This document shows, piece after piece, positions 1 to 6,853 of a stretch of DNA of 37,497 nt. The notes under the pieces are model-generated. The model was not told where the DNA came from. It searched no databases and saw only the letters and a program-made list of their open reading frames with translations. The DNA is from Candidatus Saccharimonadota bacterium (GTDB taxonomy: Bacteria > Patescibacteriota > Saccharimonadia > Saccharimonadales > Saccharimonadaceae), in NCBI GenBank assembly GCA_017512095.1, contig JAFWHC010000004.1:1-37497 (forward strand), in the 5' to 3' direction. The position numbers and the translations under genes are program-made. How positions within the stretch are numbered: the stretch's first letter is position 1; each line of letters begins with the position of its first letter.

Positions 1-138
1 GAGAACGAGAATAAGAACAATGAAGTTGCGAAGACGATGAGGGTTGTCGCTATTATCCTTGTCATCGCCATGCGTGACGGGCTTTTTCTTCGTTCCTTTG
101 CCGTAATTTCCCGGCTTGAAATATAATTTTTCTTCCAA
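1..138 (-). CDS. Hypothetical membrane protein, N-terminal 46 codons only
   Basis: The gene runs off the left edge. It starts with TTG at 138-136, chosen because a perfect AGGAGG (rc of 144-149) lies 5 nt upstream and no ATG is available. The visible product begins EEKLYFKPGNYGKG, stays polar and basic to about residue 37, then becomes hydrophobic (FIVLILVL), which suggests a cytoplasmic N-terminus followed by a membrane anchor. I do not recognise the family. It is transcribed away from the secreted protein at 302-1057 on the same strand. Confidence 0.6.
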   Translation of the reverse strand, partial: MEEKLYFKPGNYGKGTKKKPVTHGDDKDNSDNPHRLRNFIVLILVL

Positions 139-176
139 AAATACCTCCTGTCTTTTTTCTCCACCCTAATTGTTTT

Positions 177-206
177 TTGATAAATCTCTACTTAGGGTTC
201 TATAAT
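177..206 (+). promoter_or_regulatory. Candidate plus-strand promoter with Shine-Dalgarno and 6-codon mini-ORF
   Basis: TTGATA (177-182), an 18-bp spacer and a perfect TATAAT (201-206) point right. Downstream, AAGGAG (220-225) sits 6 nt before ATG at 232, which opens a six-codon frame reading MEFPPP and stopping at TAG. A transcript would run antisense into the gene at 302-1057. No real plus-strand gene follows, so this may be an antisense or leader RNA, or chance. Confidence 0.4.
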
Positions 207-220
207 AACTAGAACGCTAA

Positions 221-264
221 GGAGAAACTTATGGAGTTTCCTCCCCCGTAGAGAGGGAGGAAAC
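221..264. repeat. Two competing inverted repeats around a mini-ORF
   Basis: GTTTCCTCCC (236-245) and GGGAGGAAAC (255-264) form a perfect 10-bp stem with a 9-nt loop. The same left arm can instead pair upstream with GGAGAAACT (221-229), which contains the Shine-Dalgarno of the plus-strand mini-ORF. A second weak stem, ATTTAG/CTAAAT, is at 270-289. No T-run follows on either strand, so this is not a typical intrinsic terminator, although it lies just after the stop of the minus-strand gene. Confidence 0.55.
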
Positions 265-301
265 GGTGCATTTAGTTTTTAAGCTAAATTAGGAGCCGCT
301 A

Positions 302-1057
302 TTAGAATCCTTGGAAGAGGGTGTAGACGACATCGCCCTTGTAGAGGGCAGCCTTTTGAGAAGGAGCAACACCGAGACCGTAGGTCATGGTGATAGTATC
401 GCCACTCTCAGCAGATTCGCTTTCTCTGTGGGCAATTTCGGTAGCGCTTGTATTAGCGAATTTGCCAGAGACAGTCGTGATATTAGTAGTATCACCTGCG
501 ACGACGCTAGCAATGGCATAGCCAGAGACGGTAGCAGAGTAGGTCGTGTCGGCAGGAATGTTTTTGCCGGAAGCGACGGCAGCATCAGTACTACTGTTCC
601 ATTCAACAAGGTCGGCAGTAGCGGCTTTCAAGGTGTAGCCACCGGCGTTGTTACAGAAAATCTTAAGGGCGGTGGTAGCAATAGCATCTTTCTTAGTACC
701 AGCATAAATACCGTAAGCGAAAGAATCGTTGGTTTCGGCATTCGTACCATAAGTACCATCATCGCTATCTGGAAGGCGACCAGTGCCACTATCGGTAGCT
801 TCAGTCCAAGCGGCGGTTGGGCCAACATAGTCGGCAGTAGCGTCAGCTGCGCCAACAGTATGAGTGATGCCATCCGTCACAGCGCCAGCGGCGGTAACTG
901 TACCGAAAGAGCAAGACGGGGCAACCGTGATGTTGAGGGTGTCGGTATGCTTATCGGACTCGTTAGAGCGAGTGATGGTCGCGAAGGTTGCGAGCGGGGC
1001 GAGAGCGACTGCTAAAGAAGCGACGACGCCGGCGCCGGCAATAAGTTTTTTAGACAT
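302..1057 (-). CDS. Secreted WxL-like surface protein
   Basis: The 251-residue protein has a clear signal peptide (residues 1-26: basic KK, hydrophobic core, ending in PLATFA). The mature part is rich in Thr, Ala, Ser and Gly and has two cysteines (PSCSFG and IFCNNAG) that could form a disulfide. Its C-terminus, YKGDVVYTLFQGF, resembles the end of WxL domains but with Tyr for Trp. The signal peptide closely matches the proteins at 20385-21017 and 21960-22760, so these are probably paralogues. ATG at 1057 is preceded by AAGGA 11 nt upstream and a strong promoter. Role (inference): cell-surface layer or adhesion, working with DUF916 proteins. Confidence 0.7.
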   Translation of the reverse strand: MSKKLIAGAGVVASLAVALAPLATFATITRSNESDKHTDTLNITVAPSCSFGTVTAAGAVTDGITHTVGAADATADYVGPTAAWTEATDSGTGRLPDSDDGTYGTNAETNDSFAYGIYAGTKKDAIATTALKIFCNNAGGYTLKAATADLVEWNSSTDAAVASGKNIPADTTYSATVSGYAIASVVAGDTTNITTVSGKFANTSATEIAHRESESAESGDTITMTYGLGVAPSQKAALYKGDVVYTLFQGF

Positions 1058-1107
1058 AGTTTAAATAGTCCTTTGTTTATATGTTAATATTGACCTTTGT
1101 GCTTATT

Positions 1108-1136
1108 ATTTTACGCTAACGGTTTCCGCTTGTCAA
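1108..1136 (-). promoter_or_regulatory. Promoter of the WxL-like gene
   Basis: Reading leftward: TTGACA (rc of 1131-1136), a 17-bp spacer and TAAAAT (rc of 1108-1113). This near-consensus sigma-70-type promoter gives a leader of about 45 nt before ATG at 1057. Confidence 0.85.
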
Positions 1137-1161
1137 GATTTTTATGGTTATTTTAGGGACC

Positions 1162-2079
1162 CTATTTTATCCTGCTCAAGAAAGCGTCTATCGTTTTTGG
1201 TGTTTTGATGTACCCGCTGAATGTCTGAATTGAATTACTACTGCCTATGCTGATATTGCTTTTAAGTTTGCCACCCAAAGTGCCGTCGTACAAATCTGGT
1301 ATTGAATTAAAAAACAAAACGAAGAAATCTCGCAGGTATTTTCCCCTCAATATCATGATGAAGTTGCCACACTTTTTGATTTCTTCCGTAATCTTTAAGA
1401 GCTCCGTCGCTCGTTCACGGTAAGCGACCCTACATTGGCCATGAATTAATTTAGCTAATTTTTCATTATCTTTAACAGCTTCTTTCGGCAAAAAGACACA
1501 GTTCTTGATATCATAAATCTTTTTTAAATTATCCAATTCACATGCGTTTTTATCTCGCTTCCAAAGGATAATCCAGCCCATGATAGGGGTAAAAAGTTTT
1601 TCAAATTCTCTTGCGGCTGCGTCAAATAAGCTTTTTATAAGTTCTTCGTCTTCCTCGTTTATCTTCCTAGTATCAAAGAATATTCTTAGACTTTTCGAAA
1701 GAAGTTCTTTGGTAAAAATATAGTTTTCTATAGAGTAGCCGTCCGTGACAAATATGTTTTTAGATTTAGGCGTGTACTCTTTGGTGAAATCTGATAAGTC
1801 TCTGTCTACAAAAAAGAATACTCGCTTTTTCGAGTAACGTTTCCAATTTAACTCGTCATGTGTCCTTATTACGTTTTTACGATTCCCGGCTACGATTATA
1901 CTGCTTCTATCAGATATTTTTGGATATCTCTGCAACATGGCCATGTAGAAAGCTACGTCGTCTTTCCCTTCTACTATGAAAAATACTTGATCATCATGTC
2001 GATTATATGTTTGCATCAACTGAAGAAGCGCAACTTTGGACTTATCTCTCTCTTCTATTAGCGCTCTTTTTGCATCCAT
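1162..2079 (-). CDS. ariB: DUF4435 TOPRIM-like protein, AriB-like subunit of a PARIS defence system
   Basis: The 305-residue protein shows DUF4435/TOPRIM marks: Glu37 in FFIVEGKDDVAFY with Asp40/Asp41, an acidic pair in FFFVDRDL (Asp92, Asp94), and DGYSIENY at 113-120. In characterised PARIS systems the DUF4435 effector is held by the AriA ATPase, released on a phage trigger and cleaves host tRNA-Lys. Length and pairing fit AriB. It follows the ATPase gene directly: TAG of the first, one base, then this ATG, so translation is coupled. Base composition is AT-richer than neighbouring genes, suggesting transfer. The family call is firm; PARIS function is inferred from the pair. Confidence 0.78.
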   Translation of the reverse strand: MDAKRALIEERDKSKVALLQLMQTYNRHDDQVFFIVEGKDDVAFYMAMLQRYPKISDRSSIIVAGNRKNVIRTHDELNWKRYSKKRVFFFVDRDLSDFTKEYTPKSKNIFVTDGYSIENYIFTKELLSKSLRIFFDTRKINEEDEELIKSLFDAAAREFEKLFTPIMGWIILWKRDKNACELDNLKKIYDIKNCVFLPKEAVKDNEKLAKLIHGQCRVAYRERATELLKITEEIKKCGNFIMILRGKYLRDFFVLFFNSIPDLYDGTLGGKLKSNISIGSSNSIQTFSGYIKTPKTIDAFLSRIK

Positions 2080-2080
2080 C

Positions 2081-3463
2081 CTAGTCCTCTGACAAGAATT
2101 CGTTTATTCCGTGTACATACGGCTCAAGTTCATTATCGAAAATAAACGGCGAGTGCGTCGCGGCGAACAAACCGACGCAGTTGTGACTGTTTATTATATC
2201 TACCAATATTCTTCTTTGCCATTTTACCGATAGAGAAAGCTCCGGTTCGTCTATTAATACGAAAAAGTTTTTGTCCTGATTCAAATTAAGCAGGCCAAAC
2301 AGTGAAGCTATTTGTTTTTCTCCGGATGATAAATCCTGTAACTTTATTTGCTCATTGGCTATGGAGTGGTTTTCTTTATGCATATTGATGCTAATACCAA
2401 AGTTTTGATTATCATATTTCATGCTTTTATTAGTAAAATATTCGTTGCAAGTTTCTGCAAAACGAAGCAATGGCTCCTCCGCCTCTCTAATTCTTTTATC
2501 TAGGTCCATCAGTTCAAGAAAATATTGAAAAATGATTTTATTCTCAACCGACACATCTGTGTCTTCAGCTTCTTTCATCTTTGCTATCATGTCGGTAATT
2601 TTGTCTTTCTGCTTTTTGGGAAGTATATTCTCATCCATCCTTTTTAGGACATCTCCTATAACATCATCCGGCAATTTTGCAACGTCCTTCATTATGTCTG
2701 TTTTTTCGTATTTTTTGTCGATTATCTCATTCAGATATCCCAATGTAAGCTCATTTTGCTGTGTCCTCAAAAATTCTTTAATTTTAGTTTGATAGTCGCT
2801 TATTGCTTTTTCGACATCGCCCATGCCGAATTCTACCAGTTCCATAGCGATATTCGTATCCATTTTTTTACGTAAATTTTCTTTGTCTTCTTTATTCAAT
2901 AACGGAAATATTTTTTCTAATGGCTCTTCGATACGCCTGTACGTTGGCATGTATAATATTGTTGCATCAAAATTTTCTTCAATGGCTTTTTGGGCGTTCT
3001 TTAGCCTTTGTATAGCTTCATCGTTTAATACTTTTTCATCTATGAATGCCCTGGCGTAATGACCTCTTTCTAGCTCGCTTTTTGATAATGTTTTGCTCAG
3101 TTTAATAACGTCACTTATGGGGCTGCGCTGTTGATGCTCGACTGTGTCTTCACCTGATAAATGCCTCCCCAAAAAGTGCATCATATATGGCATATGCCTT
3201 CTGCTTATCTCAAGCGCAGTTTGCAAATCTCTCCGTAAGACCTGCGATTTTTTGTCGCTCAAAAACTTCACGGTTATAGCTTCAAAAGGCAAGCTAGCCA
3301 AGGAGTCCCAATTTCTGGTAAGTAGAAAATATATCATTCTAAATATTGTCGTCTTACAAGATCCGTTTTCTCCAACGATAATCATTCTATTGTCGGAAAA
3401 ATTAATTGAATAGTTTTGTGTGTCATGTAGTCCTTCAATGCTAATCTCCGAGATTTTGTTCAT
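2081..3463 (-). CDS. ariA: ABC/OLD-type AAA ATPase, AriA-like subunit of a PARIS defence system
   Basis: The 460-residue ATPase has Walker A GENGSCKTT (31-39), a long helical charged middle (about 130-340, coiled-coil like), ABC signature LSSGEKQ (378-384), Walker B with DEPELSL (from 405) and a switch histidine in ATHSPF (437). This is the SMC/OLD-like layout of AriA, which in PARIS assembles into a cage that senses phage anti-restriction proteins and restrains AriB. The start ATG has GAGG 9 nt upstream. It is the first large gene of a two-gene operon driven from 3738-3765. An unrelated OLD-type ATPase is the main alternative, but the adjacent DUF4435 gene favours PARIS. Confidence 0.78.
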   Translation of the reverse strand: MNKISEISIEGLHDTQNYSINFSDNRMIIVGENGSCKTTIFRMIYFLLTRNWDSLASLPFEAITVKFLSDKKSQVLRRDLQTALEISRRHMPYMMHFLGRHLSGEDTVEHQQRSPISDVIKLSKTLSKSELERGHYARAFIDEKVLNDEAIQRLKNAQKAIEENFDATILYMPTYRRIEEPLEKIFPLLNKEDKENLRKKMDTNIAMELVEFGMGDVEKAISDYQTKIKEFLRTQQNELTLGYLNEIIDKKYEKTDIMKDVAKLPDDVIGDVLKRMDENILPKKQKDKITDMIAKMKEAEDTDVSVENKIIFQYFLELMDLDKRIREAEEPLLRFAETCNEYFTNKSMKYDNQNFGISINMHKENHSIANEQIKLQDLSSGEKQIASLFGLLNLNQDKNFFVLIDEPELSLSVKWQRRILVDIINSHNCVGLFAATHSPFIFDNELEPYVHGINEFLSED

Positions 3464-3731
3464 ATTGATATATCCTCATTTATTTTTAACGCTTGGCTTA
3501 TTATTGTTCTGTTCCTAAGTTGTTCTTTTGCTTTATAGTATTGCATTTGTGCTGTTTTGTAAAGCTAAAATCGAACCAAAAATAGGAAGCTCGTTGACTT
3601 CCCGAAGAATATATAGAACTTGTTCTAAATCTGGCTTTTTATGTCTTCGAGAGTTTTCTGATAGTGCTTGCATAATCCCTTTCTAGGGTCTTGAGGAATT
3701 TGTCTGCTTGTTTTTTATTACTTTTGGTCAT
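3460..3731 (-). pseudogene. Chain of three overlapping micro-ORFs, or decayed small gene, leading into ariA
   Basis: ORF A (3731-3639, 30 residues) starts 6 nt after a perfect -10 and is lysine-rich (7 of 30). ORF B (3673-3533, 46 residues, MQALSENSRRHKK...) starts inside A with AAAGGG upstream. ORF C (3546-3460, 28 residues) starts inside B and its TGA overlaps the ariA ATG (ATGA). Each is shifted +1 from the last. Joined, they read like one helical protein of about 90 residues, so this may be a twice-frameshifted gene; or they may be true coupled leader peptides. The TGA stop of C would be unique in the window, which counts against C being translated as such. Confidence 0.4.
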
Positions 3732-3737
3732 ATTTAT

Positions 3738-3765
3738 ATTATACTGGCTTTTGCTTATTTTGCAA
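3738..3765 (-). promoter_or_regulatory. Promoter of the PARIS-like operon
   Basis: Reading leftward: TTGCAA (rc of 3760-3765), a 16-bp spacer and perfect TATAAT (rc of 3738-3743). The predicted start site falls on or next to the ATG of micro-ORF A at 3731, so the first ORF would be leaderless. The 3464-3835 stretch otherwise holds only the micro-ORFs and the palindrome at 3785-3811. Confidence 0.75.
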
Positions 3766-3784
3766 AGTAGTTTTGCCAAATCTC

Positions 3785-3811
3785 GAACTGTTGCAATTTT
3801 TGCAACAGTTC
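3785..3811. repeat. Perfect 12-bp palindrome upstream of the PARIS promoter
   Basis: GAACTGTTGCAA (3785-3796) and TTGCAACAGTTC (3800-3811) are perfectly complementary around TTT. It lies 19 bp upstream of the operon -35 box and after the stop of the DUF1508 gene. There is no T-run on either side, so an operator is at least as likely as a terminator. Confidence 0.6.
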
Positions 3812-3835
3812 TGTCGATTCCTAATTTTTAATGCT

Positions 3836-4108
3836 TTACAAATCCTCAAACAGGCCGTCTGGGAGGGGGGCTTCGGGGAGAAGGTCGGAAGAGATAAGGT
3901 CAGAAAACGAGAAGTCGCCTTCCGTCAAAAGCGAGTCGATGCTGACGGAGACAGCAGAGAGTGCAACGTAGTGAACGTCATTCTTGCAGGCGTTGAGTGT
4001 TTTATATTTACGTGAGCGGGCGATTACGTGGCCGTCATTGTCAAGCAGATGCCAGCGAAAGAAGGTGCGGGCTTTTGGTTGGTCATTTTTAATAATCTGG
4101 AACTTCAT
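3836..4108 (-). CDS. DUF1508 (YegP-like) domain protein
   Basis: The 90-residue protein has a DUF1508-like N-terminal half (residues 1-50): MKFQIIKND, then FFRWHLLDNDGHVIARS, KYKT and a C...V ending, matching the family pattern of an aromatic/Arg-Trp strand, a Gly-turn, an IA-S strand and a helix. The C-terminal 40 residues are acidic with SD and PLPDG turns. DUF1508 proteins are small, of unknown function, often in accessory regions. ATG at 4108 has AAGGA 5 nt upstream. It sits between the unknown gene at 4224-4745 and the PARIS operon, on the same strand. Confidence 0.65.
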   Translation of the reverse strand: MKFQIIKNDQPKARTFFRWHLLDNDGHVIARSRKYKTLNACKNDVHYVALSAVSVSIDSLLTEGDFSFSDLISSDLLPEAPLPDGLFEDL

Positions 4109-4158
4109 ATAAATCCTTTATCGATAAAATTTGACAAAAACACATAACTAATTTATAA

Positions 4159-4197
4159 TAAAGGTAGTTAACAGGTGCAAAACTTTAACTACCTTTA
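4159..4197. repeat. 13-bp perfect inverted repeat
   Basis: TAAAGGTAGTTAA (4159-4171) pairs with TTAACTACCTTTA (4185-4197) around a 13-nt loop. It lies between the unknown gene (stop at 4224) and the DUF1508 gene. The arms are AT-rich and no T-run follows, so an operator or processing site is possible. Confidence 0.6.
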
Positions 4198-4215
4198 GTC
4201 GGCGAAAGCCGACTA
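4196..4215 (-). terminator. GC-rich hairpin after the gene at 4224-4745, weak terminator candidate
   Basis: TAGTCGGC (4196-4203) and GCCGACTA (4208-4215) form a perfect 8-bp stem with a 4-nt loop (GAAA on the plus strand). It starts 8 nt after the stop of the 4224-4745 gene but is followed on the minus strand by AAAGG, not a T-run. It overlaps the neighbouring 13-bp inverted repeat by 2 bp. Confidence 0.4.
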
Positions 4216-4223
4216 TTTGGTCT

Positions 4224-4745
4224 TTAGGCAGATGATGGTGAGCCTCCTTTCTTTTCTGTGATGAGCGACATGGCTTCGAGAACTTCTTGTTGGAATTTAA
4301 TAGACGCGGCGAGAATCTTCTGAGCAGCAATGAGTTCCGGAGAGGCAGAAGGAGACGGCAAGGATGGTTTTTGAGTGCGGGATACGGCGCGGGTCGACGT
4401 GGCAGGCGCCGACGCGGCTGAGACAGTGCGAGGTTCGGCGGAACCGGACATGAACAGACGAAGCGAACGGTCGTAACGACGACGATAGGCCTCGATAGTC
4501 TTTTCTGAACATTCCCCCGAATTTGCGGCGCGCAAAGCGGCGATACGGTCAGAGATATCGAACGCAAGAGGAAGATCGCGCCAATATTCGCCAGGTTTCG
4601 CCGTTGCGGAAAAAATCTTTTTAATGGCGGCACGAAGATGCGAGGAAAGTGATTCAGTAATAATTCCCTTCCACGCGGCGGCTTGAACAAAATCGTACAA
4701 ATCGCCAGCTGTCTTGTTTTGTATTTTTTCTGCCTCACTTGTCAT
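4224..4745 (-). CDS. Hypothetical protein with SAM-like helical N-terminus
   Basis: I do not recognise this 173-residue protein. Residues 1-100 are helical; the segment SEKTIEAYRRRYDRSL recalls the core-binding domain of tyrosine recombinases, but the catalytic domain is absent. A Ser/Ala/Pro-rich linker (about 103-135) leads to a C-terminal helix. The promoter is clear: TTGCAC (rc of 4775-4780), 17 bp, TAATAT (rc of 4752-4757), then 6 nt to ATG with no Shine-Dalgarno, so the mRNA is probably leaderless. Three DnaA-box-like sites lie just upstream. It could be an element-borne DNA-binding protein; that is a guess. Confidence 0.6.
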   Translation of the reverse strand: MTSEAEKIQNKTAGDLYDFVQAAAWKGIITESLSSHLRAAIKKIFSATAKPGEYWRDLPLAFDISDRIAALRAANSGECSEKTIEAYRRRYDRSLRLFMSGSAEPRTVSAASAPATSTRAVSRTQKPSLPSPSASPELIAAQKILAASIKFQQEVLEAMSLITEKKGGSPSSA

Positions 4746-4751
4746 AGTTCT

Positions 4752-4780
4752 ATATTAGCACAGGCAGAATCCACGTGCAA
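4752..4780 (-). promoter_or_regulatory. Promoter with extended -10, leaderless architecture
   Basis: TTGCAC, a 17-bp spacer and TAATAT preceded by TGTGC. The -10 ends 6 nt before the ATG at 4745. The same TGTGCTA-type -10 and 6-nt gap occur before 9600 and hisS. Confidence 0.8.
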
Positions 4781-4796
4781 GACTCTTTTGGGCAAG

Positions 4797-4836
4797 TTTT
4801 ACACAATTTTTGTATTTTTACACAGAGTTTTCCACA
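4797..4836 (+). promoter_or_regulatory. Cluster of three DnaA-box-like 9-mers
   Basis: TTTTACACA (4797-4805), TTTTACACA (4816-4824) and TTTTCCACA (4828-4836) all match the TTWTNCACA consensus and point the same way within 40 bp. They lie in the gap between ligA and the promoter of the 4224-4745 gene. They could regulate that promoter or be part of an element origin; no dnaA, dnaN or rep gene is visible. Confidence 0.45.
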
Positions 4837-4846
4837 AGTAGTACGG

Positions 4847-6853
4847 CTACTCACCAATCAGAGCAAGGAAGGCAGGTTCGTCGAGGGTCGGGATGCCGAG
4901 TTTTGTTGCTTTAGCAAGCTTAGAGGCACCAGGTTTGTTGCCTAGAATAAGCGCAGTGGTGGTTTTTGTGACTGAGCTCGTTACGGTCGCGCCTAGAGCG
5001 CGGAGTTTGTCCTCGGCTTCTTCTCTCCCGTATCTCTCCAGCGTGCCAGAAATGATATAACTTCGACCGGCGAGTGGGGCACTGGACAAATCCGAGAAGG
5101 TTGGACGGAGCCCAAGTTCTTTAAGCTCGGCGAGCATTTTATTATTATCTTCATCAGCAAAGAAAGCGAGGATGCTTTCGGCGACGACTTCCCCGATGTC
5201 GGGAATACTGAGCAAATCGTCTTTTTCGGCATTCTGGAGTTTTTCTAGAGAGCCAAATTTATTCGCGAGGGAGATAGCGGTTTGGGAGCCAACGTGACGG
5301 ATGCCAAGGGCAGTGATAACTTTGTTGAGGTCGGCAGTCTTAGACTTTTCTAGATTTGCTAGAAGTTTCTCGGCGGACAAATCTGCAAAACGTTCAAGGG
5401 AGATGAGCTTTGTTTTAGTCAGACGATATAAATCGGGAAGAGATTTAACAAGGCCAGATTCAACAAGAAGAGCGACGTTTTTCTCGCCGAGACCTTCGAT
5501 GTTCAAAGCGGGTTTACTGGCGTAATATTCGATGGCACGTTTCAAGATAAAATCGGAAGTCTCGCCTTTGACACGATAAACGACTTCGCCTTCGGGACGC
5601 TCAAACTCGAGCTCGGGATATTGCTCTTTCAAAGCCTTTTCGTAGTTAAACGGAGCAGTCCCTTCAGGGCGAAGCGTAGTTAGGACTTCCTTAATTTGTG
5701 GGATAATGTCGCCGGCCTTATAGATAATAACGGTGTCGCCGATGCGGACATCAAGGCGAGCGATTTCGTCAGCGTTATGGAGCGAAGCATGACGGACGGT
5801 CGAACCCGCTACTTCGACCGGGTCGAGAATAGCAACAGGCGTGGCGGCGCCGGTGCGGCCGATAGAAATGACGATATCACGGACTTTAGTGGTTGATTCT
5901 TCGGCGGGGAATTTGAAGGCAACGGCAGCACGGGGGGTTTTGCCGATGATACCGAGCTTATCGTAAATAACGCGATCGTTGATTTTTATCACCATGCCAT
6001 CGGTGTTAAACTTGAGGCCTTTGCGATAGTCATCAAGCGCGCGAATATAACTAAACATCTTCGACAAATCTTTGTACGCAAAAACTTTATCCTCGTTTGA
6101 GGTGCGGAAGCCAAGGGCGCGGAGCTTTTTGTATGCTTCGCTATGAGTCGGAAGATTTGGCTTGACCAAATCGTAGGCAATAAACCGGAGGTTGCGCGAA
6201 GCGGCGACTTTAGGGTCGAGCTGGCGAATTGTGCCGGCGGCGAGGTTCCTCGGATTTGCGAATTCTTTTTCTCCCATCTTACGTTGTTTTTCCTGAATCT
6301 CTTCAAAATCCTTTTTGAACAAAATGATCTCGCCACGAACCTCGACGTCGCCGGGTTCATCAATTCTGAGCGGGATATTCTGAATCGTCTTAACATTCAT
6401 CGTGACATCTTCACCGACAAGCCCGTCGCCACGCGTAACGGCTTGAGTGAAGAGACCATCTTTGTATTTTAGGGCGCATGCGAGGCCGTCCATTTTTATA
6501 TCGGTGAAGAATTCTTTAATCTTTCCGCCGGGAATGAGTTTTTCGTTTCGAGAAATCCAATCTTTAATTTCTTCTTCAGAAAAAACATCGGCAAGAGAAA
6601 TCATACGTTTTTCATGAGTGACTTTTTCGAACTTATCGAGCGGCTTGCCTGCGACGCGTTGGGTCGGCGAATCGGGCGTGATGAGGTCGGGATACATACT
6701 CTCTAGTTGGGAAAGCTCATGCTTGAGCGAGTCGGCGGCGGCTTCGCTCATAATCGATTCGTCGAGAACGTGGTAATGATAGCGGTAATCATTGATGAGG
6801 ACTCGCAGTTTCTCGATGCGAGATTTGGCTTCGGCTTTATTTATCGTCTTCAT
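4847..6853 (-). CDS. ligA: NAD-dependent DNA ligase, zinc-less variant
   Basis: The 668-residue enzyme seals nicks in replication and repair using NAD+. Domains in order: Ia, adenylation domain with nucleophile Lys120 in KMDG (usually KIDG), OB fold, helix-hairpin-helix region (from NIEGLGEKN) and a BRCT domain (about 592-668, APLAGRSYIISG...). The Cys4 zinc finger normally between the OB fold and HhH is replaced by a segment without cysteine (EQYPELEFE to YRVKGETSDF); the only cysteine in the protein is Cys126. The start overlaps the end of the upstream membrane-protein gene by 17 bp. It is the last gene of the lemA-htpX operon. Confidence 0.95.
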   Translation of the reverse strand: MKTINKAEAKSRIEKLRVLINDYRYHYHVLDESIMSEAAADSLKHELSQLESMYPDLITPDSPTQRVAGKPLDKFEKVTHEKRMISLADVFSEEEIKDWISRNEKLIPGGKIKEFFTDIKMDGLACALKYKDGLFTQAVTRGDGLVGEDVTMNVKTIQNIPLRIDEPGDVEVRGEIILFKKDFEEIQEKQRKMGEKEFANPRNLAAGTIRQLDPKVAASRNLRFIAYDLVKPNLPTHSEAYKKLRALGFRTSNEDKVFAYKDLSKMFSYIRALDDYRKGLKFNTDGMVIKINDRVIYDKLGIIGKTPRAAVAFKFPAEESTTKVRDIVISIGRTGAATPVAILDPVEVAGSTVRHASLHNADEIARLDVRIGDTVIIYKAGDIIPQIKEVLTTLRPEGTAPFNYEKALKEQYPELEFERPEGEVVYRVKGETSDFILKRAIEYYASKPALNIEGLGEKNVALLVESGLVKSLPDLYRLTKTKLISLERFADLSAEKLLANLEKSKTADLNKVITALGIRHVGSQTAISLANKFGSLEKLQNAEKDDLLSIPDIGEVVAESILAFFADEDNNKMLAELKELGLRPTFSDLSSAPLAGRSYIISGTLERYGREEAEDKLRALGATVTSSVTKTTTALILGNKPGASKLAKATKLGIPTLDEPAFLALIGE

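Noticed and set aside
311-1015. A 234-codon plus-strand frame opposite the WxL-like gene
   Set aside because: The minus-strand gene has a signal peptide, Shine-Dalgarno and strong promoter. The plus-strand frame is a compositional shadow with no start signal.
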